DNA of 64,000 nt from positions 1 through 64,000 of the forward strand of contig DATMSA010000088.1 of NCBI GenBank assembly GCA_035565675.1, written 5' to 3'. Shown here in pieces: positions 50,660-58,955 of this stretch (position 1 is the first letter of the stretch; every line of letters starts with the position of its first letter). Below the pieces are notes generated by a model, which ran no database searches, was not told the DNA's origin, and saw only the letters and a program-made list of their open reading frames with translations. Origin of the DNA: Capillimicrobium sp035565675 (lineage in GTDB: Bacteria > Actinomycetota > Thermoleophilia > Solirubrobacterales > Solirubrobacteraceae). Both the position numbers and the translations under genes were made by a program.

Positions 50660-51604
50660 ATGACGCTGCAGCAGCTCGACTACTTCCTCGCCGCGGTGGA
50701 GCACGGCTCGTTCTCGGCCGCCGCCGAGGCGCGCCACATGGCGCAGCCGTCGCTGTCGGAGCAGGTGCGCCGGCTGGAGGCCGAGCTCGGCGTGGCGCTG
50801 TTCCACCGCGTCGGCCGCGGCCTGGTCCTCACCGAGGCCGGGCAGGCGCTGCGCCCGTACGCCGAGCGGGTGCTCGACGAGGCCGAGGCCGCCCGCGACG
50901 CGGTCGCCGACGTGCGCGACGTGCGCGCCGGCACGGCGGCGTTCGGCACGTTCGGCACCTCGCGCTACTACCTCGGCGCGGCGGTCGTCCGCGCGTTCCA
51001 TCGCCGTCATCCCGGGGTGCGCATCCGCGTCGTCGGCCAGAACTCCTCCGAGGTGGTGGAGGCGATCCGCCTCGGTCAGCTCGAGGCCGGGATCGTGGTG
51101 CTGCCGATCGACGACGCGGGCCTGGAGGTCCGGCCGGCGATGCGCGACGAGATCTTCGCCTGCTCGGCCGACCCGGCGCACCTGCGCGAGCCGATGACGC
51201 TGGAGCGCCTGGCCGCCGGCCCGCTGATCCTCTACGACGTGACCTACGGCGCTCAGGACCCGACCCGCCGCCAGCTCGCCGAGCTGGCCCAGCGCGCCGG
51301 CGTGGTGCTGGAGACCGCGATCGACGTCGAGGACCCGGAGGTCGCGCTCGAGCTGGCCGCGCACGGGCTGGGCGTGACGATCGGCAGCGCGGGGACGCTG
51401 AACGCGCAGGGCCGCAGCCTGTCCAGGCGGCTGGGCTGGGTGCCGTTCGCCGAGCCGATCTACGACCACCTCGCGTTCGTGTGGCGCCGCGGCGCGCGCC
51501 TGTCGCCGGCCACGCGCGCGTTCGTCGACGCGGCCGAGGCGCGCCTGGCGACCCTGGCCGAGCGCCTGGCCAAGGTCCCGCGCCAACGTCAGCCGGAGGC
51601 CTGA
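50660..51604 (+). CDS. LysR-family regulator
   Basis: A 314-residue LysR regulator. The HTH is LQQLDYFLAAVEHGSFSAAAEARHMAQPSLSEQVRRLEAELGVALFHR, followed by the linker helix LTEAGQALRPYAERVLDEAEAARDAV and a periplasmic-binding-like co-inducer domain of two lobes. It is divergent from the mini-ORF/EamA operon, which is its likely target, so the permease may handle a metabolite sensed by it. Its stop abuts that of the SDR gene (the shared TGATCA joins both). Confidence 0.9.
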   Translation: MTLQQLDYFLAAVEHGSFSAAAEARHMAQPSLSEQVRRLEAELGVALFHRVGRGLVLTEAGQALRPYAERVLDEAEAARDAVADVRDVRAGTAAFGTFGTSRYYLGAAVVRAFHRRHPGVRIRVVGQNSSEVVEAIRLGQLEAGIVVLPIDDAGLEVRPAMRDEIFACSADPAHLREPMTLERLAAGPLILYDVTYGAQDPTRRQLAELAQRAGVVLETAIDVEDPEVALELAAHGLGVTIGSAGTLNAQGRSLSRRLGWVPFAEPIYDHLAFVWRRGARLSPATRAFVDAAEARLATLAERLAKVPRQRQPEA

Positions 51605-52405
51605 TCAGCGGCGCGGCGCCGCGCTCTCGCCGCGCACGCGCCGCAGGATCGCGTCGCTGAGCCGCGGCGACAGGTTGTGCACCGCGCCCAGCACGCGCAC
51701 GATCGGCGGGTAGTGCAGCTCGCGGCGGTCGTCGCGCACCGCCGCGACGATCTTCTCGGCCAGCGCGTCGGGCGTCGCCGCCTGCGCGCCCCGGTACCAG
51801 TCGGGCATCGTGTCGCGCTCGTGGTCGTGCAGCGACGTCGCGATCTCACCCGGGAAGACCGTGGTGACCGACACGCCGGTGCCGGCCAGCTCGTGGCGCA
51901 GCGCCTCCGAGAACGCCCGCTGGGCCGCCTTCGTGGCGTTGTAGACGGCCGACGACGGGAACGCCCGCAGCGCCCCGCCCGAGGAGACGACGACGATGTG
52001 GCCGGTCCCGCCGCGCAGCAGGTGCGGCAGCGCCGCCTGCACGGTCCACACCGTCCCGTACCAGTTGGCCTCGGTCATCGCGACCACGTGCTCGGCGGGC
52101 TGCTGCGCGAACGGGCCGTAGTGGGTCAGGCCCGCGTTGGCGGCCACGAGCTCCAGTCCGCCCTTGGCCTCCACGTAGCGCTCGACCGCGGCGAGCACGG
52201 CCTCGCGGTCGGCGACGTCGGCGGCCAGCACCGGATGGCGGCCGCGCCCGCCGGGCAGCCCGTCGGCGACCTCCTCGAGCCGGCCCTGGCGGCGGGCCAG
52301 GAGGCCGACGTGCGCGCCGCGGGCCGCGAGCGCCTCGGCCAGCGCGCGGCCGATCCCGCTCGAGGCGCCGGTGACGATGGCACGGGTGCCGGGTCCGATC
52401 TCCAC
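51605..52405 (-). CDS. Short-chain dehydrogenase/reductase
   Basis: A 266-residue SDR with the NAD(P) motif TGASSGIG (about residues 12-19), NAG (AANAGLTHYG), catalytic Ser in VVVSSGGALRAF and the YxxxK pair YNATK. Arg after the motif (LLARRQGRLEEV) favours NADPH. The C-terminal ~60 residues (PDWYRGAQAATPDALAEKIVAAVRDDRRELHYPPIVRVLGAVH) are typical of SDRs acting on lipid-like or ketone substrates. GTG 52405 begins the protein 16 residues before the motif end. MMPL gene lies 43 bp away upstream of its start on the same strand. Confidence 0.88.
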   Translation of the reverse strand: MEIGPGTRAIVTGASSGIGRALAEALAARGAHVGLLARRQGRLEEVADGLPGGRGRHPVLAADVADREAVLAAVERYVEAKGGLELVAANAGLTHYGPFAQQPAEHVVAMTEANWYGTVWTVQAALPHLLRGGTGHIVVVSSGGALRAFPSSAVYNATKAAQRAFSEALRHELAGTGVSVTTVFPGEIATSLHDHERDTMPDWYRGAQAATPDALAEKIVAAVRDDRRELHYPPIVRVLGAVHNLSPRLSDAILRRVRGESAAPRR

Positions 52406-52448
52406 GGCGAGAGCATGTCAGGAACGCCGGCCCGTGGGCCGGGTTCGC

Positions 52449-54620
52449 TCAGGCGACCGGCTCGGGCTTGCGCTCGTCGGCCGGGGGCGGCACCGACAGC
52501 GACGGGTCGCCCTCGACCGACACGTGCGGCAGCCACCGGTCCAGCCACGACGGCAGCCACCAGGCGGACTTGCCCATCAGCACCATCACCGCGGGCACGA
52601 GCAGACACCGCACGATCGTCGCGTCGACCGCGACCGCGACCGCCATGCCCAACCCGAACTGCTTGACGGTCGGGTCCTCGTTGAACATGAACGCCGCGAA
52701 CACGCTGACCATGATCAGCGCCGCCGACGTGATGACCCGGCCGGTCGACGCGATGCCGTCGATCACCGCCCGCCGCGCGTCCTTGGTGCTCTGCCAGTGC
52801 TCGTGGCAGGCGCTCAGCAGGAACACCTCGTAGTCCATCGAGAGCCCGAACAGGATCGCGAACATCATCAGCGGCACGAAGCTCACGACGGGGATCGACT
52901 CCCCGCCCAGGCCGATGAGCGAGTTCGCGAAGCCCTCCTGGAAGACGAGCGTCACCACGCCGTAGGCGGCGCCGATCGAGAGCAGGTTCATCACCGCCGC
53001 CTTGATCGGCAGCAGGATCGAGCGGAACGCCAGCAGCAGCAGGACGAAGCTGAGCGCGATCACGGTCAGGATGACCTGGGGCAGGCGGTCGGAGATCTTG
53101 GCCGCCAGGTCCACGCCCGCGGCGGTCATGCCGCCCACCTGGGCGTCGACGCCGGTCGGCGGGATCACGTCGTCGCGCAGCCGCGTGACGAGCGCCTCGG
53201 TCTCCAGCGCGGCCGGCGCGGTCGTCGGGGTGGCGGTGATCACGGTCGCCTGGCCGTCCTGGGCGGGGATCGGCGGCGTGACGGCGGCGATGCCCTCGGC
53301 GGACTTCAGCGCCGCCTCGAGCTTGGCCAGCGCCGCCTCGTCGGGCGGGCCCTCGACGGTCACCAGCAGCGGGCCGTTGAAGCCGGGGCCGAACCCCTTG
53401 GAGAGCAGGTCGAACGCGACGCGCGGCTCGCTGCCCTTGGCGGCCGTGCCGTTGTCGGCCTGGCCGAGCTTCAGCGACAGCACCGGGATCGACATCGCCA
53501 GCAGCAGGGCGATCCCGAGCACCAGGAACGGCCACGGCCTGCCGCCGACCGTGTCGGCCCAGCGCGCCCAGCCGTGGTGGCCGGACTTCTGCGCGCGCCG
53601 GTGCAGGCCCGGCACCTTCAGGGCGTTGATGCGGTCGCCGACGAGCGCCAGCAGCGACGGCAGCAGCGTGATCGAGGCCAGGACCGCGATGACGACGACG
53701 ATCGCGGCCGAGTAGCCCAGCGAGGCGACGATCGGGATGTCGGCCAGCGCGAGCGAGCACAGCGCGATCACGACGGTGCCGCCGGCGAACACGACCGCGT
53801 TGCCGGACGTCGCGACCGTCCGCGGGATCGACTCGGCGACGGTCATCCCGGACGCCAGGTGCTGGCGGTGGCGGGTGATGAGGAAGAGCGCGTAGTCGAT
53901 GCCGACGCCCAGCCCGATCATCGTGCCCAGGGTGGGGCCGACGGTCGGGACCGCGATCACGTGGCCGAGGATGGTCACCAGCGACAGGCCGGCGCCGAGG
54001 CCGATGAGCGCGGTGAGGATCGGCAGGCCGGCGGCGACGAACGTCCCGAACGTGATCAGCAGCACGATCAGGGCGACGAGCAGGCCGATCGCCTCCTCGG
54101 GGTCGCCGATCTGCGCCTCGGCCTGCTGGCCGACGATCCCGCCGACCGCGATCCTGACGTGGTCGCGCGCGTGCTCGGTGGCGTCGACGACGTCGTCGGC
54201 GAGCTCCCGCGTCAGGTCCTGCGGGGGCATCGAGAACGTGACGGTCGAGTAGGCGATGCGCCCGTCCCGGCTGACGGTCGTCTCGCTGAACGGGTCCGAG
54301 ACGCTCTCGACGTCGTCGACGCGCTCGAGCCGGTCGACCGTCTCCTCGACCGCGCGGCGGTTCTCGCCCTCGTCGATGCGGCCCTCGCGGGCCTCGAACA
54401 CGACCGGGCTGGACAGCTCGGTCAGCGCGGGGAAGTGCTTCTCGAGCACGTCGGCGGCCCGCTGGCTGCCGGTTCCCGGCAGCGAGAAGTCGTCGCTGGT
54501 CTTGGTCCCCAGCGCGCCCGCGACCACGGACAGGCCGATCACGACCGTGAAGCAGGCCAGGAACATGGGCCACCGGCGGCGCACGCACAGATGGCCGAGT
54601 CGATTCAGGAGAGCGCTCAC
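52449..54620 (-). CDS. MMPL/RND-family membrane transporter (second)
   Basis: A 723-residue MMPL exporter with twelve spans in two halves, each with a proton-relay motif: GLGVGIDYALFLITRHRQHL and FGLSMDYEVFLLSACHEHW. The periplasmic domains lie at residues ~45-175 and ~365-515. The N-terminus (LNRLGHLCVRRRWPMFLACF) is usual. A GTG start at 54620 is used. It may export lipids or toxic compounds. It lies upstream of the SDR gene on the same strand (43-bp gap), so they may share a transcript. No regulator is directly attached. Confidence 0.88.
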   Translation of the reverse strand: MSALLNRLGHLCVRRRWPMFLACFTVVIGLSVVAGALGTKTSDDFSLPGTGSQRAADVLEKHFPALTELSSPVVFEAREGRIDEGENRRAVEETVDRLERVDDVESVSDPFSETTVSRDGRIAYSTVTFSMPPQDLTRELADDVVDATEHARDHVRIAVGGIVGQQAEAQIGDPEEAIGLLVALIVLLITFGTFVAAGLPILTALIGLGAGLSLVTILGHVIAVPTVGPTLGTMIGLGVGIDYALFLITRHRQHLASGMTVAESIPRTVATSGNAVVFAGGTVVIALCSLALADIPIVASLGYSAAIVVVIAVLASITLLPSLLALVGDRINALKVPGLHRRAQKSGHHGWARWADTVGGRPWPFLVLGIALLLAMSIPVLSLKLGQADNGTAAKGSEPRVAFDLLSKGFGPGFNGPLLVTVEGPPDEAALAKLEAALKSAEGIAAVTPPIPAQDGQATVITATPTTAPAALETEALVTRLRDDVIPPTGVDAQVGGMTAAGVDLAAKISDRLPQVILTVIALSFVLLLLAFRSILLPIKAAVMNLLSIGAAYGVVTLVFQEGFANSLIGLGGESIPVVSFVPLMMFAILFGLSMDYEVFLLSACHEHWQSTKDARRAVIDGIASTGRVITSAALIMVSVFAAFMFNEDPTVKQFGLGMAVAVAVDATIVRCLLVPAVMVLMGKSAWWLPSWLDRWLPHVSVEGDPSLSVPPPADERKPEPVA

Positions 54621-54702
54621 CGAACCATCCCATCGGCAGGAGAAGGCGAGAGCAACAGCCCGGGGCGCATCCTTGCTGGTACCTCCGTCGAGCTCGGGCG
54701 GG

Positions 54703-55809
54703 CTACGCGGCGGCCGGAGCGACGGCCCGGTAGGCCTCTGCGAGGCGCCGGACGCCTTCGTCGATCTGCTCCGGCGTCACGCCCGAGTAGGCCAGGCGCA
54801 GCGTGTTCTCGCCGCCCTGGAGCACGAAATCCGTGCCCTTGACGATCTGCACGCCGCGCTCGGCCGCCGCGCCGAACAGCGCCGCCACGTCGGTGCCCTC
54901 GGGCAGCTCCACCCACAGGAAGTAGCCACCCTCCGGCGCCACGAACTTGGCGTCCGGAAGCTCGCGCTCCAGCGCCGCGCACAGGCGCGCCGACCGCTCG
55001 GCCAGCGCCGCCTTCACGGTCTCGATCGACTGGCGGATGCGGCCGCTGCGGGCGAACTCGTACACGATGCCCTGCGACACCATCGACGGCGAGATGTAGG
55101 TGTTCGTCGCGAGCTTGACGATCTTCGCGATCAGGTCGGCGGGCCCGACGAGGTAGCCGACCCGCACGCCCGGGCAGACGGTCTTGGAGAACGACGACGC
55201 GTAGACGACCCGGTCGTGCTGGTCGAGCGACAGCATCGTCGGCGCGGCCTCGCCGCTGAAGCGCAGCGCGACGTACGGGTCGTCCTCGAACACCAGGAAG
55301 TCGTACTCGTGCGCCAGCGCCAGGAGCGTGGAGCGCTTGTCGGCCGACAGCGAGTAGCCGGCCGGGTTCTGGAAGTTGGGGATGATGTGCGCGAGCTTCG
55401 GGCGCAGCCCGTCGCGCAGCCGCTGTCGGAGCTGCTCGACGTCGATGCCGTCGGGCTCCAGGTCGATCATCTCGATCGACGCGCCGCGGTAGGTGTCGAG
55501 GCTCAGCAGCGTGCGGTCGTAGGTCGGCTTCTCGACCACCACGGAGTCGCCCGGTCCGACGAGCGTCTCGAACAGGAACGCGTCGGCCTGCATCGACCCG
55601 TTCGTGACGATCACCTGCGAGGGGTCGACGCCGTGCTGCTCGGCGATCCATGCGCGCAGCGGCGGATACCCGATCGCCGTGCCGTAGGCCGTCATCCCGG
55701 CGGGGTCGTTCTCGAACGCGCGGGCCGCCGCCTCGCGCAGGCCGTCGACGTCGACGATGTCGAGCGACGGGGCGCCGCGGGCGAAGGAGATGGTGTCGGA
55801 AGCGGGCAT
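54703..55809 (-). CDS. PLP-dependent aminotransferase (class I/II, MocR-core-like)
   Basis: A 368-residue aminotransferase of fold type I: ISFARGAPS start, YGTAIGYPPLRAWIAEQHGV, IIPNFQNPAGYSLSADKR (Asn-Pro of the PLP ring pocket, residues 148-149), EDDPYVALRFSG and the Schiff-base Lys209 in YASSFSKTVCPGVRVGYLVGP. It resembles 2-aminoadipate/valine-type aminotransferases (LysN group) and the catalytic half of MocR proteins. Donor and acceptor are unknown. It lies 16 bp downstream of the LacI gene, probably one transcript, so it would be induced with the divergent deacetylase/ABC operon. Confidence 0.88.
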   Translation of the reverse strand: MPASDTISFARGAPSLDIVDVDGLREAAARAFENDPAGMTAYGTAIGYPPLRAWIAEQHGVDPSQVIVTNGSMQADAFLFETLVGPGDSVVVEKPTYDRTLLSLDTYRGASIEMIDLEPDGIDVEQLRQRLRDGLRPKLAHIIPNFQNPAGYSLSADKRSTLLALAHEYDFLVFEDDPYVALRFSGEAAPTMLSLDQHDRVVYASSFSKTVCPGVRVGYLVGPADLIAKIVKLATNTYISPSMVSQGIVYEFARSGRIRQSIETVKAALAERSARLCAALERELPDAKFVAPEGGYFLWVELPEGTDVAALFGAAAERGVQIVKGTDFVLQGGENTLRLAYSGVTPEQIDEGVRRLAEAYRAVAPAAA

Positions 55810-55825
55810 CGCGTCCCAGAGTACG

Positions 55826-56851
55826 TCAGACCGCGAGCGCGAGCGTCGTGGCCGTCGACTCGCGCAGCGCGATCGTCGGCGTCGGGCGCAGGATCTCCGG
55901 CGGGACGTCCTCGCCGCGCAGCACGTCGAGCATCACCCGGGCGGCGTCGCCGCCGATCTCGCGCGGCGGCGCCTCGATCGCGGTGATCGACGGCGTGACG
56001 AGCCGCAGCGGCTCCGAGTCGATCGAGCTGGCGGTGAGCAGGTCGACCCCGACGGTGCGCCCGGCGCCGCGCGCGGCGGCCTGGACGGCGAGCGCGATCC
56101 CGTCGCCGGCGGCGAGGATCGCGTCCGGGGGCGCGGGGTCGGCGAGCAGGGCGCGGATCTCGTCGTGGACGGCCTGCGGCGCCGACCCGAGCGGGACCTT
56201 GCGCACGCGCGGCTCGACGTGCTGCTCGTCGCACCAGCGTCGGTACAGCGCGTCGAGCCGGTGCGCCACCGAGATGTCCATGTCGAGCCCGATGAGCGCC
56301 GGCCGCCGCGCGCCGCGCTCGGCGAGGTGGTCGAGCAGCTCGCGCTGGGCGCGCTGGTAGTCGGTCTCGATCGTCACGCGCGGCGTCAGTCCGGGGTCGA
56401 GGCACCGTTCGGCCGCTACGACCGGCACGCCCGACTCGACGAGCTCGCGCACGTTGGGGTCGCCGACGACCGGGTCGACGACGATGACGCCGTCGACGTG
56501 CCCGGCGGTGAGCGGCGAGGCCCCCGACGACGACATCACGGTCAGCGCGAACGCCTCGCGACGCGCGGCGATGGCCGCGCCGAAGACGAACTCCATGTAG
56601 AAGCCGAAGCCGAACAGCGTCTCGGAGACGTACACGCCGATGGCGCCGGTGCGCCCGGCCTGCAGGTGGCGAGCCGACGGGTTGGCGACGTACTGGAGCT
56701 GCTCGGCCACGGCGCGCACCCGTTCGCGGGTCGCCTCCGAGACGCGTCCGCTTCCGCCGAGGGCGGCGGAGGCCGTCGTCCGCGAGACGCCGGCGGCGCG
56801 CGCGATGTCGACGATCGTCGGCGGCCTCCCTCGTGATCTCGATGTCGTCAA
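55826..56851 (-). CDS. LacI-family repressor
   Basis: A 341-residue repressor: HTH TIVDIARAAGVSRTTASAALGGSGRVSEATRERVRAVAEQLQYVANPSARHLQAGRTG, then a two-lobed periplasmic-binding-like sensor (IGVYVSETLFGFGFYMEFVFGA, VDGVIVVDPVVGDPNVRELVESGVPVVAAER, DAILAAGDGIALAVQAAARGAGRTVGVDLLTASSID). The TTG at 56851 starts 9 residues before TIVDIA and has a GGGGG-containing ribosome site. An ATG at 56901 would put a perfect palindromic operator inside the coding region, so TTG is preferred. Upstream of the start are two LacI-type palindromes (see 56881 and 56926). It is divergent from the deacetylase/ABC operon. Confidence 0.88.
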   Translation of the reverse strand: MTTSRSRGRPPTIVDIARAAGVSRTTASAALGGSGRVSEATRERVRAVAEQLQYVANPSARHLQAGRTGAIGVYVSETLFGFGFYMEFVFGAAIAARREAFALTVMSSSGASPLTAGHVDGVIVVDPVVGDPNVRELVESGVPVVAAERCLDPGLTPRVTIETDYQRAQRELLDHLAERGARRPALIGLDMDISVAHRLDALYRRWCDEQHVEPRVRKVPLGSAPQAVHDEIRALLADPAPPDAILAAGDGIALAVQAAARGAGRTVGVDLLTASSIDSEPLRLVTPSITAIEAPPREIGGDAARVMLDVLRGEDVPPEILRPTPTIALRESTATTLALAV

Positions 56852-56880
56852 CCGCCTGACCCCCTTGCGCGAAGCGTACT

Positions 56881-56898
56881 TGCGGGAACGTTCCCGCA
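56881..56898. promoter_or_regulatory. LacI-type operator 1 (perfect 18-bp palindrome)
   Basis: TGCGGGAACGTTCCCGCA is a perfect palindrome centred on ACGT, ideal for a LacI dimer. It lies 30 bp from the lacI-type start and is the first of two operators, 45 bp (about four helical turns) from the second, a spacing that suits looping. Confidence 0.75.
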
Positions 56899-56925
56899 TC
56901 CCTACGATACCCGCTCGTCGGAGGT

Positions 56926-56943
56926 TGCGGGAACGATCCCGCA
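56926..56943. promoter_or_regulatory. LacI-type operator 2
   Basis: TGCGGGAACGATCCCGCA matches operator 1 at 17 of 18 bases; a single centre change (T to A at the eleventh base) breaks symmetry. It ends 26 bp before the deacetylase ATG at 56970, where it could block transcription of that operon. Confidence 0.75.
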
Positions 56944-56969
56944 AGGGCGAGCGAGAGGATGCGAGGTCG

Positions 56970-58079
56970 ATGGCCACGGGGTGGCACTGGGATGAGGCGT
57001 ATGCGTGGCACCAGACGGGTGCCGGCGCGGCGTTCCTGCCGGCCGAGGGATGGATCCAGCCGGGCATCGACAACGCCGAGAGCGCGCTGACCAAGACCCG
57101 GCTGCGCGACCTCGTCGCCCGCAGCGGCCTCCTCGACGCCCTCGTCCCGCTCCCTGGTCGCGTTGCGACCGAGGAGGAGCTGCTGCGCTTCCACAGCGCG
57201 GCCTACCTGCGCCACATCGAGCAGGTGAGCGCGGCGGGCGGCGGGGAGGCCGGCGACGCGACGCCGATCGGGCCGGGCTCCTACGAGATCGCCCGGCGCG
57301 CGGCGGGCGGCGCGATCGCCACCGTAGAGGCCGTCGTGCGCGGGGACGTCGACAACGCCTACGCGCTCGTGCGGCCGCCCGGCCACCACGCCGAGGCCGA
57401 GCTTGCTCGCGGGTACTGCCTGTTCGCCAACACCGCGCTCGCCGCGCTGCACGCGCGCCATGCGCTCGACGTGGACCGGGTCGCGGTCGTCGACTGGGAC
57501 GTCCATCACGGCAACGGCACCGAGGACGCCTTCTACGAGGACCCGACCGTCCTCACGATCTCGCTGCACGCCGACGAGCTGTTCCCGCCCGGTCGCGGGT
57601 TCGCCACCGACGACGGCCGCGGCGCCGGCAAGGGCGCGAACGTGAACATCCCGCTCCCCGACGGCTGCGGGCACGAGGCGTACCTGGCGGCGATGGACCG
57701 CATCGTCGTGCCGGCGCTGCGTCGCTTCGGCCCGGAGCTCATCGTCGTCGCGTCGGGCCTGGACGCGAGCGCGTTCGACCCGCTCGGCCGCCACATCCTG
57801 CACTCCGGCACGTACCGGGCCATGACCGAGCGCCTGCTGGCGGTGGCCGCCGAGACCTGCGACGGCCGGCTGGCGATGATCCACGAGGGCGGCTACTCGG
57901 AGGCCTACGTGCCGTTCTGCGGTGTCGCCGTCGTCGAGGCCCTGGCCGGCGTGCGCATCGTCGTCGACCCGTTCCTGCCCTTCCTCGAGCAGCGCCCGGG
58001 GCAACGCCTGGCCCCGCATCAGGAGGCCGCGATCGCGCGCGCGGCCGCGCTCGTGGACCGGATCCCGACCCCCGCCTGA
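56970..58079 (+). CDS. Histone-deacetylase-family deacetylase (class II/acetylpolyamine amidohydrolase-like)
   Basis: A 369-residue zinc enzyme with the HDAC/arginase-like layout: HH pair in RPPGHHAE (residues 139-140), DWDVHHGNG with ligands Asp177 and His179, ASGLDAS with ligand Asp265, and a catalytic-type Tyr in HEGGYSEAY. The early HWDEAYAWHQTG segment is common to bacterial class II HDAC/acetylpolyamine amidohydrolases. Such enzymes remove acetyl groups from acetylated amines (acetylputrescine, acetyllysine). No export signal is seen. It heads the rightward operon, three bases before the ABC permease, and lies right behind LacI operator 2. Confidence 0.88.
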   Translation: MATGWHWDEAYAWHQTGAGAAFLPAEGWIQPGIDNAESALTKTRLRDLVARSGLLDALVPLPGRVATEEELLRFHSAAYLRHIEQVSAAGGGEAGDATPIGPGSYEIARRAAGGAIATVEAVVRGDVDNAYALVRPPGHHAEAELARGYCLFANTALAALHARHALDVDRVAVVDWDVHHGNGTEDAFYEDPTVLTISLHADELFPPGRGFATDDGRGAGKGANVNIPLPDGCGHEAYLAAMDRIVVPALRRFGPELIVVASGLDASAFDPLGRHILHSGTYRAMTERLLAVAAETCDGRLAMIHEGGYSEAYVPFCGVAVVEALAGVRIVVDPFLPFLEQRPGQRLAPHQEAAIARAAALVDRIPTPA

Positions 58080-58082
58080 GCC

Positions 58083-58940
58083 GTGTCGCCCGAGACGATC
58101 CGGACGATCTTCGACGTCGCCAGCCTCACGTCGATCCTCGTCCTGCTCGTCCTCGGCATGGCCGTGATCGTCGGGATGATGCGGGTGTTCAACCTGTGCC
58201 AGGGCGAGCTCGTCCTCCTCGGCGCGGTGGTCGCCTACCTGTCGCACCGGTGGTTCGGCAGCGTCGCGATCGGGATCGTGCTGGCGCCGCTCGTCGTCGG
58301 CCTCTTCGGCGCCGGGCTGGAGCGCACCGTGGTCCGGCGCTTCTACGCCAACGCGGCCGGCGCGCTGCTCGCGACGTTCGCTGTCGGCCTGCTCATCCGC
58401 GCGATCGTCCTCGCCCGCATGACGTCGCAGGGCGCGCCGGTCCCGGCGCCCATCGAGGGCACGATCGCGATCGGCGACGCCCGGGTGTCGGCGTGGCGGC
58501 TGGTGATCATCGTCGTGGTCGTGCTGGCGGTGGCCGGCACGTACCTGGCGCTGACGCGGACGCCGATCGGCCTGCGGGTGAGGGCCACGCTCGACGACCG
58601 CGAGTTGGCGTCGGCGGCCGGCATCTCGACGTCGATGATGTTCACCGGCACGTACGCGTTCGGCGCGGCGCTCGCCGGACTGGCGGGGGCGATGATCGTG
58701 CCCCTCCAGACGCTGTATCCGAACCTCGGGCTCGACAACCTGGTCCCGATGTTCATGGCCGTCATGGTCGGCGGCCTGGGGAGCCTGCACGGTCCCCTGC
58801 TGGGCGCGGTGGCGATCGGCGTGCCCACGGGCCTGCTGCCCACGTGGATCGACTCGGTCCTCGCGCAGGTGCTCGTGATCTTCGCGGCGATCGTCTTCAT
58901 GCGGCTGCGGCCCGGCGGCCTTGTCAACAGGGACACCTAG
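58083..58940 (+). CDS. LivH/UrtB-like ABC permease
   Basis: A 285-residue permease with about eight spans. It shows the LivH/UrtB core: MRVFNLCQGELVLLGAVVAYL near the start, the loop RATLDDRELASAAGISTSMMFTGTYAFGAALAGLAGAMIVPLQTLYPNLGLDNLVPMFMAVMVGGLGSLHGPLLGA, the branched-chain/amide permease signature. GTG 58083 follows the deacetylase stop by three bases. It is the first permease of the UrtA-E-like importer. Confidence 0.9.
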   Translation: MSPETIRTIFDVASLTSILVLLVLGMAVIVGMMRVFNLCQGELVLLGAVVAYLSHRWFGSVAIGIVLAPLVVGLFGAGLERTVVRRFYANAAGALLATFAVGLLIRAIVLARMTSQGAPVPAPIEGTIAIGDARVSAWRLVIIVVVVLAVAGTYLALTRTPIGLRVRATLDDRELASAAGISTSMMFTGTYAFGAALAGLAGAMIVPLQTLYPNLGLDNLVPMFMAVMVGGLGSLHGPLLGAVAIGVPTGLLPTWIDSVLAQVLVIFAAIVFMRLRPGGLVNRDT

Positions 58941-58955
58941 GAGGTGGGACGACGG

